From Sphingomonas lycopersici (GTDB lineage: Bacteria > Pseudomonadota > Alphaproteobacteria > Sphingomonadales > Sphingomonadaceae): 64,000 bases of DNA. Positions 34,190 through 43,234 of the stretch are shown here, in pieces. Both the position numbers and the translations under genes were made by a program. Location of the stretch: positions 232,445 through 296,444 of the forward strand of contig NZ_JANFAU010000006.1 of the NCBI RefSeq assembly GCF_026130605.1, read 5' to 3'. Every line of letters starts with the position of its first letter. Position 1 is the first letter of the stretch. Under the pieces are notes generated by a model that had not been told where the DNA came from, ran no database searches, and worked only from the letters and a program-made list of their open reading frames with translations.

Positions 34190-35461
34190 ATGCAGGAAAA
34201 GCGCGCGCTGGGGGTGTGGGCGGCGCTGGCGCTGGTCGTCGGCAATATGATCGGATCGGGCATCTATCTGCTCCCCGCGACGCTCGCCCCGCTGGGCACC
34301 AATGCGATGATCGGCTGGGTGGTGACGATCGCCGGGGCGATGTGTCTCGCCTTCGTCTTCGCCCGGCTCGCAGCGCTGATCCCGGCGGCGGGCGGGCCTT
34401 ATGCCTTTGCCAATGCCGCATTCGGCCCGGCGACCGGCTTTGCGGTGGCGTGGAGCTATTGGGTGTTGGTGTGGGCCGGCAACGGCGCGATCGCGGTTGC
34501 CGTCGTCAGCGCGCTGAGCCTGCCCTTTCCGGTGCTCGGCAGCGGTGTCCCCGCGGTGGTCGCGACGCTGGCGCTGGTGTGGGGGCTGGTCGCGGTCAAT
34601 ATCCACGGCGTCGGGCTCGCCGGGCGGGTGCAGGTGGTCACCGCGGCGCTCAAGCTCGTGCCCCTCGCCGGGGTGATCGCGCTCGCCGTCTGGCTGCTGC
34701 TGCGCGACGGCGGGCATGCGCTTGCCGCCAACCCCCCGGTCCCGCTCGGCGCTAGCGCGGTCGCCGGGGCGGCGGCGCTGACCTTCTGGGGGTTTCTCGG
34801 GGTCGAATCCGCGACCGTCCCCGCCGACAAGGTCGAGGATGCCGCGCGCGTCGTGCCTCTGGTGACGATCGTCGGCACCGCGTTGACTGGCGTCGTTTAT
34901 GTCGCGGTCGCCGCGGCGATCGCGCTGATGATGCCGCGCGCCGAAATCGCCGCCTCGCCCGCGCCGGTCGCCGCTTTCCTCGGGCGCACCTTCGGCGAGG
35001 GGATCGGCGATGTCGTGGCACTGTTCGCCGCGATCAGCGCGTTCGGCGCGCTCAACGGCTTCATCCTGTTGCAGGGCGAGATGCCCTGGGCGATGGCGCG
35101 CGGCGGGGTGTTCCCGGCGTGGTTCGGTAAGGAAAGCGCGGCGGGCACGCCGGCGCGCGCGCACCTCGTGTCGGGGGTGCTGGTGACGGTGGTGACCTTG
35201 CTCAACTATACCGGCAAGACCGGCGATCTGTTCGCCGAGGTCGCCTCGATCAGCCTGGCGGCGGGGATGCTCGCCTATCTCGCCAGCGCGCTCGCCGCGC
35301 TCAAATTGCTGCGCGGCGATATTGCGGTGACGGTCGCGGCGGTGATCGCGGCGGGGTTCGTGGTGTGGATGACCTATGGCCTCGGGCTCAAGGCCGATCT
35401 GTGGGGGCTGGCGCTGCTCGCGCTCGGGCTGCCGGTCTATTGGTGGGTGCGGCGCGGATAG
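34190..35461 (+). CDS. APC-superfamily amino acid permease
   Basis: About 12 membrane helices, 423 residues from the ATG at 34190 (GAAGAAGGGG just upstream; a GTG at 34184 is an alternative). First helix carries GNMIGSGIYLLPATLAPLG, the broken-helix substrate motif of AdiC/CadB-like transporters, and the sixth has LTFWGFLGVESATVPADKVED. Probably an amino acid uptake or exchange protein; the substrate cannot be assigned. Its end overlaps the convergent DUF1275 gene by 25 bases. Confidence 0.88.
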   Translation: MQEKRALGVWAALALVVGNMIGSGIYLLPATLAPLGTNAMIGWVVTIAGAMCLAFVFARLAALIPAAGGPYAFANAAFGPATGFAVAWSYWVLVWAGNGAIAVAVVSALSLPFPVLGSGVPAVVATLALVWGLVAVNIHGVGLAGRVQVVTAALKLVPLAGVIALAVWLLLRDGGHALAANPPVPLGASAVAGAAALTFWGFLGVESATVPADKVEDAARVVPLVTIVGTALTGVVYVAVAAAIALMMPRAEIAASPAPVAAFLGRTFGEGIGDVVALFAAISAFGALNGFILLQGEMPWAMARGGVFPAWFGKESAAGTPARAHLVSGVLVTVVTLLNYTGKTGDLFAEVASISLAAGMLAYLASALAALKLLRGDIAVTVAAVIAAGFVVWMTYGLGLKADLWGLALLALGLPVYWWVRRG

Positions 35462-36099
35462 GGATCGGACGGCCCCAGCCGCCGCGCCGCCAGTGCGAGA
35501 ACGCCGGCGACGACCGAGGCCAGCGCGATGCTGAACGCGCCGGTGCGCGGATAGAGCAACGCGCCGGCCACCGCCCCGGCGAGCAGCCCGACCCACAAGC
35601 GCAGATACGCCGCCCAGCCGTTGGCATCATCGCCCAGCAACGCGGCGGCGATGCGCTGGCCGAGCTTGACCAACGTACCGGTCATATAGGTCACGCCGAC
35701 CGAAACCTCGCCGTCGCGCAGGAAGACATTGTTGGCCGCGCCCATCGCCGCGGCCATCGCCAACGCCGCCCAGCCGCCGGCGACGATGCGATCGAGCATC
35801 GCCGCCACTGCGAGCAGGATGGCCATCAGCGACAGCACCGCGGCCTTGCGCGCCGGCCCGGCCTTCGCCGCGGCCAAGGCGCCGCCGATCACCCCGGCGA
35901 GGAAAGCCGCGATCAGCCCGGCGGCGACCAGCGCGACGGTCGAGCCGCCGGCCAGCCCGACCGCGAGCCGGGTGGTGTTGCCGCTCATGAACGAGACGAA
36001 CAGCCCGCCGAGCTTCACGAACCCGATCGCGTCGACATAGCCCGCCAGCGCCGCGAGCGCGGTGGCGAGCGATTGTCGGCCGCGATCGTAGCGCAGCAT
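35437..36099 (-). CDS. DUF1275 (YoaK) family membrane protein
   Basis: 220 residues from the ATG at 36099, which sits two bases after the stop of the upstream flavoprotein gene. Six predicted membrane helices. Family hallmarks: ALAGYVDAIGFVKLGGLFVS and SGNTTRLAVGLAGG near the N terminus, NNVFLRDGEVSVGVTYMTG and LVKLGQ in the middle. Function of the family is unknown; seen near varied metabolic genes. Here it is the last gene in the flavoprotein unit, convergent with and overlapping the permease. Confidence 0.88.
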   Translation of the reverse strand: MLRYDRGRQSLATALAALAGYVDAIGFVKLGGLFVSFMSGNTTRLAVGLAGGSTVALVAAGLIAAFLAGVIGGALAAAKAGPARKAAVLSLMAILLAVAAMLDRIVAGGWAALAMAAAMGAANNVFLRDGEVSVGVTYMTGTLVKLGQRIAAALLGDDANGWAAYLRLWVGLLAGAVAGALLYPRTGAFSIALASVVAGVLALAARRLGPSDPYPRRTHQ

Positions 36100-36100
36100 G

Positions 36101-37711
36101 TCAGATCGGCAGGAACCGCCCGACCAGCGAGCGATCGCGCAATATCTCGTGCGCGGCATTGTGCCCCGGCGCGCCGGTGACACCGCCGCCCGGGTGGGTG
36201 CCCGATCCGCACATGTAGAGCCCCTTCACCGGCGAGCGATAATCGCCGTGGCCGAGCACGGGGCGCGCCGCCCACAATTGATCGAGGCTCATATGGCCGT
36301 GGAAGATGTCGCCGCCGATCAGCCCGAACTTGCGCTCCAGATCGAGCGGCGAATGGATCTGCCGCGCGATCACGCTCGCCTTGAAATTGGGGGCATGATC
36401 GTTGACCGTGTCGATGATCAGGTCGGCGACCTCCTCGCGCACGTCGTCCCACGTCCGCCCGCCCGAGAGCACCGGCGAGAATTGCTGGCAGAACAGGCTG
36501 GCGACATGCTGGCCCGGCGGGGCGAGCGTGTCGTCGACCGTGGTCGGGATCTTCATCTCGACGATCGGCTTCTTCGACCAGCCGAACTTCTTCGCATCGT
36601 CGAACGCCTCGTCCATATAATCCATCCCGGGAGCGATGATGATCCCGGCGGTGTGATGCTCGGCCTTCTCCTTGCCGCGCAGCACGGAGAAATCGGGCAG
36701 TTCGGACAAAGCGACGTTCATCCGAAACGTCCCCGAGCCGACCTTGTAATTGTCCATCCGGCGCTGGAAATCGGCCGGCAGGTCGCTGCCGTCGACCATC
36801 CGGCGATAGAGCAGCGCCGGGCCGACATTGGCGGCGACGATCGGCGCGGCGATCTCCTCGCCGCTCTCCAGCCGCACCCCGACCGCCTTGCCGCCGCTGA
36901 TCAGCACGCGATCGACCGGGGCTTCGAGCGTGATCTCGACCCCGGCGTCCTCGCACGCGCGCGCCATCGCCTGGGTGATCGCGCCCATCCCGCCGACCGA
37001 ATGGCCCCAGGCGCCGAGCTTGCCGTTGACCTCGCCGAACACGTGGTGGAGCAGCACATAGGCCGAGCCGGGGGTCGAGACGCCCGCGAAATTGCCGACC
37101 ACCGCGTCGAACGCAAAGGCCGATTTGACGTGATCGTCCTCATACCAGCCGTCGAGGAAATCGCGCGCCGATTTGGTGAATACGTCGAGCAGGTCGCGCT
37201 GCGCTTCGATCCCCATCTTGGCGAGCGGCCAACCCTGCGACGCGCCCGACATCAAGGCGCGCAGGCCGCCCCCGACGTTGGGCGGCACCTTGAGCGCGAG
37301 ATCGCGCAGCACCTGCGCGACCTTTTCGAGCGCGGCGTCATAATGCGGATAGGCCTCGGCATCGCGCGTGTTGAAGCGCGCGAATTCGGCCTGGGTGCGC
37401 GCGGCGCCGCCGCCGAGCTTGAGGTAATTGTCCGCGAACGGGAAGAAGTTGCTGATCGTCCGCTCGATGATGCGGAAGCCGCGCTCGTGCAGCTTCATGT
37501 CCGCGATCACCTTGGGGCGGAGCAGGCTGACGGTGTAGCTCGCGGTCGAATTGCGGAAGCCGGGGTGGAATTCCTCGGTCACCGCCGCGCCGCCGACCAC
37601 GTCGCGCCGTTCGAGCACGCGGACCTTGAGCCCGGCGCGCGCGAGATAGAAAGCGCAGACGAGGCCGTTATGCCCGCCGCCGATGATGATCGCGTCGTAT
37701 TTCTTCGTCAT
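36101..37711 (-). CDS. CrtI/PYROXD2-like FAD-dependent oxidoreductase
   Basis: 536 residues. N-terminal FAD motif YDAIIIGGGHNGLVCAFYLA followed by RVLERRDVVGGAAVTEEFHP at about residues 30-49, C-terminal CrtI-type motif GLYMCGSGTHPGGGVTGAPG with NAA. This is the phytoene desaturase/retinol saturase-like group (also PYROXD2), not a proven carotenoid enzyme: no crtB/crtE/crtY genes are nearby. It lies between a DUF1275 gene and a Rieske oxygenase on the same strand. Separated from the oxygenase by an inverted repeat (37763-37860), so they may not share a transcript. Confidence 0.85.
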   Translation of the reverse strand: MTKKYDAIIIGGGHNGLVCAFYLARAGLKVRVLERRDVVGGAAVTEEFHPGFRNSTASYTVSLLRPKVIADMKLHERGFRIIERTISNFFPFADNYLKLGGGAARTQAEFARFNTRDAEAYPHYDAALEKVAQVLRDLALKVPPNVGGGLRALMSGASQGWPLAKMGIEAQRDLLDVFTKSARDFLDGWYEDDHVKSAFAFDAVVGNFAGVSTPGSAYVLLHHVFGEVNGKLGAWGHSVGGMGAITQAMARACEDAGVEITLEAPVDRVLISGGKAVGVRLESGEEIAAPIVAANVGPALLYRRMVDGSDLPADFQRRMDNYKVGSGTFRMNVALSELPDFSVLRGKEKAEHHTAGIIIAPGMDYMDEAFDDAKKFGWSKKPIVEMKIPTTVDDTLAPPGQHVASLFCQQFSPVLSGGRTWDDVREEVADLIIDTVNDHAPNFKASVIARQIHSPLDLERKFGLIGGDIFHGHMSLDQLWAARPVLGHGDYRSPVKGLYMCGSGTHPGGGVTGAPGHNAAHEILRDRSLVGRFLPI

Positions 37712-37762
37712 ACCCCGTCCCCAGACCTTTACCTTGTATCCGTTCGCCCCGAACCTTCCACC

Positions 37763-37860
37763 CCGTCATTCCCGCGAAGGCGGGAATCCATTCACGCTGA
37801 GCGATGCGATAGAGCCGCGGCGACGGCGGCAATGGATTCCCGCCTGCGCGGGAATGACGG
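37763..37860. repeat. Long inverted repeat of the CGTCATTCCCGCG family
   Basis: Arms CCGTCATTCCCGCGAAGGCG (from 37763) and CGCCTGCGCGGGAATGACGG (ending 37860), 30-bp arms with few mismatches around a 38-base centre. Each arm is itself a hairpin (CCCGC-GAAG-GCGGG). A very widespread proteobacterial repeat type. Lies between the flavoprotein and oxygenase genes. Confidence 0.9.
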
Positions 37861-37868
37861 GGGTGTCT

Positions 37869-39041
37869 TCAAACCCCGCGCGGCCGGCGCGACCAGCCGG
37901 GGGGCGGCGCGCGATGCTGCCGCGCCTCCGGGATGCGATCGCGGATCTTCGCCGCGAAGCTGCGCAGGCAGACCTCGCTCGCGCCGATCGGCCCGACGGT
38001 ATAGCTTTGCGAGGCCATGCCCTGCTGCACCCGCTCGATCAGCCAGGTGTCTTCGGCATTGACCACGCGGTTGATCCGCCAATTGGCGTAGCGCACCAAT
38101 TTCATCTCGCGGCGATCGTCGGGCAGCGCGAAGGCCATCTCGCGCAGCACGCAGGTCGTCGGCGAGGTCGGCAGCCATTGCATGAAATCGATCTGATCGG
38201 CGTAGATGTCGAACGCCATATTGGGCCAGAGCTTGTAATAGACCCATTGCCGCTGCTTCGCCTCGGGCAGGTGATCGACCCGCGGCAGATGCTTCTGGTA
38301 GAAGCGCTCCCACATATTGTCCGACGGGCGATCGACCAGCCCGCCCGACATCTTGTCGACCCAGCCCGCCGCCTCGATCGCATAGCTCTTGCCGAACAGC
38401 CGCGAGAGCCCGTCGTGCGCGACCGGGATGTGGAGATTGTCCGAATAATTGTCGCCGACATTCTTCCAGTTGACCGCGCGGTCGCGCAGCCGCACGTCGC
38501 TGATCGTGCGCATCTCCTCGAAGCGATAGGGCGCGATCTCGGCGTCATAGGGCGCCATCATCTCGGCGACGGAGGGGCCGCCGTCATCCTCCAGCCGGAC
38601 GAAGACGAACCCGCGCCACATCGACACCTCGACCGGGACCAGCCCGTTGTCCTCCAGCCGCAGCGCGGGATAGTCGCGCTTCATCGGCACCCCCGAAAGC
38701 CGCCCGTCGAGCTCATAAGCCCAGGCGTGATACGGGCAGACGAGCTTCTTGGCGCATCCCGCATCGCCCTCAAGGATGCGCATCGCGCGGTGGCGGCAGA
38801 CATTGTGGAAACCGCGGATCGCGCCATCCTCGCCGCGCAGCACGACGAGCTGCTCGCCGAGGTAGCCGATCGTCCGCCAGTCCCCCGCGCGGGCGAGATC
38901 GCTTTCGTGGCACACGATCTGCCACGACGGGCGGATCACCCGCGCCATCTCCACCTCGTAGAATTCGGGGTCGGTGTAGATCCAGCCCGGTAGCGAGAAA
39001 TCGGCATCGGCGTCGATGATGGGCTGGGCGAGGGTGGCCAT
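37869..39041 (-). CDS. Rieske-type ring-hydroxylating oxygenase, alpha subunit family
   Basis: 390 residues from the ATG at 39041 (upstream extension to 39101 runs into the palindrome and lacks support). Rieske [2Fe-2S] ligands Cys82-x-His84 (CRHRAM) and Cys102-x2-His105 (CPYHAW); mononuclear iron ligands in NVGDNYSDNLHIPVAHD (His204, His209). Oxygenase catalytic domain follows to the end; C-terminal 25 residues are Arg/Pro-rich. Reductase and ferredoxin partners are not adjacent. Substrate unknown; could be aromatic acid, betaine/carnitine-like or other. Divergent from a TetR regulator. Confidence 0.9.
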   Translation of the reverse strand: MATLAQPIIDADADFSLPGWIYTDPEFYEVEMARVIRPSWQIVCHESDLARAGDWRTIGYLGEQLVVLRGEDGAIRGFHNVCRHRAMRILEGDAGCAKKLVCPYHAWAYELDGRLSGVPMKRDYPALRLEDNGLVPVEVSMWRGFVFVRLEDDGGPSVAEMMAPYDAEIAPYRFEEMRTISDVRLRDRAVNWKNVGDNYSDNLHIPVAHDGLSRLFGKSYAIEAAGWVDKMSGGLVDRPSDNMWERFYQKHLPRVDHLPEAKQRQWVYYKLWPNMAFDIYADQIDFMQWLPTSPTTCVLREMAFALPDDRREMKLVRYANWRINRVVNAEDTWLIERVQQGMASQSYTVGPIGASEVCLRSFAAKIRDRIPEARQHRAPPPGWSRRPRGV

Positions 39042-39058
39042 GTCGCACGACTCCGATC

Positions 39059-39092
39059 GGTTGCTTGTTGCACGATCGTATAGCAAGCAACC
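39059..39092. promoter_or_regulatory. 34-bp palindrome between Rieske oxygenase and TetR genes
   Basis: Outer arms GGTTGCTTG (39059-39067) and CAAGCAACC (39084-39092) are perfect; the centre holds ACGATCGT, itself a perfect palindrome. 14 of 17 base pairs match over the whole length. It begins 17 bases upstream of the oxygenase start, the typical place for a TetR-family operator controlling both divergent genes. Confidence 0.75.
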
Positions 39093-39145
39093 TGCGCGCA
39101 CAATCCCCGTTCGTGACGCCGCATTTCGTGGTAGCGACCCGTCCT

Positions 39146-39778
39146 GTGAACAAACCCGCTTTCACCCGTACCGACGCCGAGGAGCGTCGCCGGCTGCTGA
39201 TCGCCGCGGCGACGCGGGTGCTCGCGCGCGACGGGGCGAGCGGCGCCTCGGTGCGCGCGATCGCGCAGGAGGCGAAGGTGTCGCCGGGGCTCGTCACGCA
39301 TCATTTCGGCGGGATCGATGCGCTGATCGCGGCGACCTATGCCGATGTCAGCGCGGCGGTGACCGCGGCGCTCGACGCGGCGGTGGCCGGGGCGGGGGAC
39401 GACCCGCGCGCGCGGCTGTCGGCCTATGTCGCGGCGAGCTTCGCCCCGCCGATCGCCGACCGCGCCTTGCTCGCGACCTGGGTGGCATTCTGGGGGCTGG
39501 TGATCGCGCGCGACGACGTGGCGCGGCTCCACGACGAGCAATATGCGCATTTCCGCGGCGGGATCGAAGGATTGCTCGCCGATTGCGGCGTCCCGCCCGC
39601 CGCCTGCCGGCGCAGCGCGATCGCGATCACCGCGCTGGTCGACGGGCTGTGGCTCGAACTGTGCCTCTCGCCCGAAGTGTTCGACGCGGCCGAGGCGCGC
39701 GCGATCGCCGAGGCCCAGATCGCGGCGTTATTGGATCATCAGGCTCAGGGCGAACGGGGAGAGGTCCAGCGCGACTAG
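39146..39778 (+). CDS. TetR-family regulator (BetI-like), divergent from the Rieske oxygenase
   Basis: 210 residues from the GTG at 39146; a TTG at 39065 falls inside the palindrome and a GTG at 39113 is also possible. N-terminal helix-turn-helix with ERRRLLIAAATRVLARDG and VRAIAQEAKVSPGLVTHHFG, C-terminal ligand domain with LLATWVAFWGLV and ALVDGLWLELCLSPEVF, resembling BetI/RutR-type proteins. Likely represses the divergent oxygenase and releases on substrate. Start uncertain; function well supported. Confidence 0.85.
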   Translation: MNKPAFTRTDAEERRRLLIAAATRVLARDGASGASVRAIAQEAKVSPGLVTHHFGGIDALIAATYADVSAAVTAALDAAVAGAGDDPRARLSAYVAASFAPPIADRALLATWVAFWGLVIARDDVARLHDEQYAHFRGGIEGLLADCGVPPAACRRSAIAITALVDGLWLELCLSPEVFDAAEARAIAEAQIAALLDHQAQGERGEVQRD

Positions 39779-40437
39779 CGACGCTCCCGACGCCACCATA
39801 GCGAGACGCCGGCGGTCGCCGCGCCGACGATCGCCATCGCCATATCCTTCTGGCTGTCCCACGGATCGCCCTGCTGCCCGTTGTAATCGGCGGCGAGATC
39901 GGGCGAGACGGTCATCGTCAGCAGCCATTCGAAGATCTCGTAGAGCGCGCTGATCGCGCCCACGAACAGAAACGCCATCCAGATCGCCGCTTTCGGGCTC
40001 ATGCCGGCATGACGTCGCACGAGTTCCGCGAACGGCCCGACCCACAGCAGCCCGAACGAGAAATGGACCAGGCGATCGAATTCGTTGCGCGCCACGCCGA
40101 AGGTCCGCGAAATGTCATGCCCGGTCAGCGCGCGCGCCCAATCGTCATAGGGGACGTTGGAGTAGGTATAGCGCCCCGCCAGCGTGTGGAGCAGGAAGAA
40201 GGCGGTCAGCGCGAGCACCGACCGGTCCGTCAGAGGAAAGCGATCGAGCAGCACCGGCGCCGCCAGCAGCAGGATCACCGTCGGGATATGCTGCAGCGGC
40301 GCGATCTCGGGGAACGGCTGGCGGATATTGGCGGCGACCACCGCGAGCGCGAGCGCGCCGAGCATCGCCAGCTGCCGCGCGGGGAGCCGGCGGAGCCTGG
40401 CGAGATACGATGTGCCGCGCGTCTCAGGCAGCGGCAC
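39775..40437 (-). CDS. DUF2238 (YjdF-like) inner-membrane protein
   Basis: 220 residues with about five membrane helices ([45 protein letters not shown] and others). Contains [17 protein letters not shown] and DPWDSQKDM, a set of polar motifs in the family that suggests a metal or substrate site but is uncharacterised. Starts in a 14-base overlap with the end of glmM, and ends overlapping the convergent TetR gene by four bases. Confidence 0.82.
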   Translation of the reverse strand: MPLPETRGTSYLARLRRLPARQLAMLGALALAVVAANIRQPFPEIAPLQHIPTVILLLAAPVLLDRFPLTDRSVLALTAFFLLHTLAGRYTYSNVPYDDWARALTGHDISRTFGVARNEFDRLVHFSFGLLWVGPFAELVRRHAGMSPKAAIWMAFLFVGAISALYEIFEWLLTMTVSPDLAADYNGQQGDPWDSQKDMAMAIVGAATAGVSLWWRRERR

Positions 40438-41776
40438 GCACCGCCTCGCACACGCGGTCGACGATCGCCTCGACCTGCGCGCGATCGTCGCCCTCGGCCA
40501 TCACGCGGATCACCGGCTCGGTCCCCGACGCGCGGATGACGAGCCGCCCGCGGCCTTCCAGCTCGGCTTCGGCCTCGGCGATCGCCGCCTTGACCGATGC
40601 GGTATCGAGCGGCTTGGCGCCGCGCTCGAAGCGGACGTTCTTGAGCAATTGCGGCAAGGGATCGAAGCGGTGGAGCACCTCGCTCGCCGGCGCGCCCGCG
40701 CGCTGCACCTCGGCGAGGATCTGCAGCGCCGCGACCAGCCCGTCGCCGGTCGTCCCGTAATCGGCGAGGATGATATGCCCCGATTGTTCGCCGCCGACAT
40801 TATAGCCGCGCGCGCGCATCGCCTCGAGCACGTAACGGTCGCCGACCCCGGTGCGCACCAGCCCGAGCCCCTGCGCGGCGAGATGGCGTTCGAGCCCGAG
40901 GTTGGACATGATCGTCGCGACCAGCCCGCCCCCGGCGAGCTCCCCGCGCCGCGCATAGCCGGTGGCGATCGTCGCCATCAGCTGGTCGCCGTCGACCACC
41001 GCGCCGGTCTCGTCGACCACGATCAGCCGATCGGCATCGCCGTCGAGCGCAATGCCGATCGCGGCGCCGCTCGCCACCACGGTTTCGGAAAGGGTCTGCG
41101 GCGCGGTCGAGCCGACCCCGTCGTTGATGTTGCGGCCATTGGGGGTGACGCCGATCGCCACCACCTCGGCGCCCAGCTCCCACAAGGCCGCGGGGGCGAC
41201 CTGATAGGCGGCGCCATTGGCGCAATCGACCACCACTTTCAGCCCGTCGAGCCTAAGGTCGGAGGGGAAGGTCGATTTGGCGAAATGGATATAGCGCCCC
41301 TGCGCGTCGTCGATCCGCCGCGCGCGGCCGATCTGGTGCGACGGCGCGAGCGCCACCGCGCCGCTTTCGGCGCCGTCGATCAGCGATTCGATCTCGAGTT
41401 CGGCCTCGTCGGACAATTTATAGCCGTCGGGGCCGAACAATTTGATCCCGTTGTCGGCGAACGGATTGTGGCTGGCGGAGATCATCACGCCGAGGTCGGC
41501 GCGCATCGACTGGGTGAGCATCGCCACCGCCGGGGTGGGCATCGGACCGGTCATCACCACGTCCATCCCGACGCTGGTGAAGCCGGCGACCAGCGCCGAT
41601 TCGAGCATATAGCCCGAGAGCCGCGTATCCTTGCCGATCAGCACGCGATGGCGGTGGTCGCCGCGCTGGAAATAGGTGCCCGCGGCCATCCCGACCTTCA
41701 TCGCCATCGCCGCGGTCATCGGGGTGATGTTGGTGAGGCCGCGGATCCCGTCGGTGCCGAAATATTTTCTTGCCAT
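40424..41776 (-). CDS. glmM: Phosphoglucosamine mutase
   Basis: Converts glucosamine-6-phosphate to glucosamine-1-phosphate for UDP-GlcNAc, needed for peptidoglycan and LPS. 450 residues. N terminus [16 protein letters not shown], catalytic phosphoserine in [18 protein letters not shown] (near residue 103), metal loop [12 protein letters not shown], sugar-binding GEQSGHIIL, phosphate-binding [14 protein letters not shown]. The TAA/TGA end overlaps the DUF2238 gene. Confidence 0.96.
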   Translation of the reverse strand: MARKYFGTDGIRGLTNITPMTAAMAMKVGMAAGTYFQRGDHRHRVLIGKDTRLSGYMLESALVAGFTSVGMDVVMTGPMPTPAVAMLTQSMRADLGVMISASHNPFADNGIKLFGPDGYKLSDEAELEIESLIDGAESGAVALAPSHQIGRARRIDDAQGRYIHFAKSTFPSDLRLDGLKVVVDCANGAAYQVAPAALWELGAEVVAIGVTPNGRNINDGVGSTAPQTLSETVVASGAAIGIALDGDADRLIVVDETGAVVDGDQLMATIATGYARRGELAGGGLVATIMSNLGLERHLAAQGLGLVRTGVGDRYVLEAMRARGYNVGGEQSGHIILADYGTTGDGLVAALQILAEVQRAGAPASEVLHRFDPLPQLLKNVRFERGAKPLDTASVKAAIAEAEAELEGRGRLVIRASGTEPVIRVMAEGDDRAQVEAIVDRVCEAVRAAA

Positions 41777-41804
41777 CGCCTGTTCCAGGCTCCCCTATCG
41801 GTTC

Positions 41805-41821
41805 CCTAAGCGCGGCTTAGG
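41805..41821. promoter_or_regulatory. Inverted repeat after the glmM start region
   Basis: CCTAAGC-GCG-GCTTAGG, perfect 7-bp arms, between the divergent glmM and symporter genes, about 30 bases from the glmM start. May be an operator or part of the glmM promoter. Confidence 0.35.
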
Positions 41822-41833
41822 AGCCAAAGTCGG

Positions 41834-41850
41834 TCACGACAATGTCGTGA
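41834..41850. promoter_or_regulatory. Perfect 17-bp palindrome upstream of the symporter
   Basis: TCACGACAATGTCGTGA: eight matching pairs around one central base, 52 bases before the symporter start. Sequence and symmetry suit a dimeric repressor or activator. Confidence 0.55.
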
Positions 41851-41902
41851 GGGCGTTTGGGCCTGGCGCCGTAGATAAGAAAGCGCGATCCAAAGGAGCA
41901 GC

Positions 41903-43165
41903 ATGTCGCCGTCAACCCGTATCCTGCTGGCGCTGGTTGCCGGCCTCGTCATCGGCATCATGCTCGCGGGGTTCGCGCCGCAAACGGTTGATCCGGCGGT
42001 GTCGATCGCGCGGCCGCTGGGCCAGGCGTGGCTCAACGGGCTGCAGATGACGATCGTGCCGCTGGTGTTCGCGCTGCTCGTCACCGGGGTCGCGGCGACC
42101 GCCGAGGCGGCGCAGGCCGGGCGCCTCGCGGCGCGCGCGGTCGGGCTGTATCTCGTCGTCATGGCCTGTTCGGCGATCGCGGCTGCCTTCCTGACGCCGC
42201 TGTTCCTCGATATCGCGCCGCTTCCGGCCGAATCCGCCGCCGCGCTGCGCGCCGCGCTCGCCGGGACGGAGACGATGCCGGCGGCGCCCGCGATCGGCGA
42301 TTTCCTCGCCGGGATCGTCCCCGCCAATGTCCTCAAGGCCTCGGCGGACAGCAATTTCCTGTCGATGATCGTCTTCGCGCTGATCTTCGCCTTTGCGATC
42401 ATGCGGATCGATGAGGATCTGCGCGTGCTGCTGACGCGCTTCTTCTCGGCGGTGCGCGATGCGATGCTGGTGGTGATCGGCTGGGTGTTGTGGATCGGCC
42501 CGGTCGGGGTGTTCGCGCTGGCGTTCGTCGTCGGGGCGAAGGCGGGCGGCGGCGCGTTCCACGCGCTGATCCATTATATCCTGATCGTCTCGGCGGTGGG
42601 GCTGGTCGTCTCGCTCGTCGCCTATCCGCTGGCGGTGATCGGCGGGCGCCTGCGGCTCGGCCATTATGTCCGCGCGGGATTGCCGACCCAGGCGGTGGCG
42701 ATCTCGACCCAATCCTCGCTCGCCTCGCTCCCCGCGATGCTGGCGGGCGCGCGCGCGATGGGGGTCCCGGTGGCGACCGCCGGGGTGACCTTGCCGCTCG
42801 CGGTCGCGATCCTGCGCGCGACCGGCCCGGCGATGAACTTCGCGGTGGCGATCTATGTCGCCAAATGGTTCGGCGTCCCGCTCAACGCCGCGACGCTGGC
42901 GGCGGGCGCGCTGGTCGCGATGCTCACCTCGCTCGGGTCGGTCAGCTTGCCGGGGACGGTGAGCTTCGTCGGCGCGATCTCCCCGGTGTGCGCGACGATC
43001 GGCGCGCCGGTCGCGCCGCTCGGGCTGCTCGTTGCGGTCGAGACGATGCCCGATATCGTCCGCACCCTCGGCAATGTCATGTGGGATCTCGCCACCACCG
43101 TCACGCTCGCGCGCGGGCAGCGGGTGAGCGAGGACGAGGCCGATACGATCGTGGAACAAATATAG
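41903..43165 (+). CDS. Dicarboxylate/amino acid:cation symporter (DAACS family)
   Basis: Membrane transporter of the GltP/DctA fold, 420 residues, eight helices plus two hairpins. HP1 region QAVAISTQSSLASLPAMLAG (the SSLASLP variation of the serine-rich SSSAATLP motif), transport-domain TGPAMNFAVAIYVAKWFGV, HP2 TSLGSVSLPGTVSFVG. Likely takes up glutamate, aspartate or C4-dicarboxylates with protons or sodium. AAAGGAGC ribosome site upstream. A small GCGCC-GA-GGCGC hairpin follows the stop. Confidence 0.9.
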   Translation: MSPSTRILLALVAGLVIGIMLAGFAPQTVDPAVSIARPLGQAWLNGLQMTIVPLVFALLVTGVAATAEAAQAGRLAARAVGLYLVVMACSAIAAAFLTPLFLDIAPLPAESAAALRAALAGTETMPAAPAIGDFLAGIVPANVLKASADSNFLSMIVFALIFAFAIMRIDEDLRVLLTRFFSAVRDAMLVVIGWVLWIGPVGVFALAFVVGAKAGGGAFHALIHYILIVSAVGLVVSLVAYPLAVIGGRLRLGHYVRAGLPTQAVAISTQSSLASLPAMLAGARAMGVPVATAGVTLPLAVAILRATGPAMNFAVAIYVAKWFGVPLNAATLAAGALVAMLTSLGSVSLPGTVSFVGAISPVCATIGAPVAPLGLLVAVETMPDIVRTLGNVMWDLATTVTLARGQRVSEDEADTIVEQI

Positions 43166-43175
43166 CGCCGAGGCG

Positions 43176-43219
43176 CTTATTGACAGCGGTGTGAGCAATC
43201 CTTATTGACATATCTGTCA
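43176..43219 (+). promoter_or_regulatory. coq4 promoter region with duplicated CTTATTGACA and a TGACA inverted repeat
   Basis: CTTATTGACA occurs at 43176-43185 and again at 43201-43210 (25-base period). The first TTGACA is 17 bases before TATTGA (43203), a plausible -35/-10 pair. The second copy forms TGACA-TATC-TGTCA (43206-43219). The coq4 ribosome site follows at 43222. Confidence 0.45.
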
Positions 43220-43234
43220 GTAAGGAGCGATTCG

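Noticed and set aside
39065..39145. Earlier TTG and GTG starts for the TetR-like protein
   Set aside because: The TTG at 39065 is inside the 34-bp palindrome and would encode a non-family leader; the GTG at 39113 lacks a ribosome site. The start at 39146 gives a family-like N terminus but is not proven.
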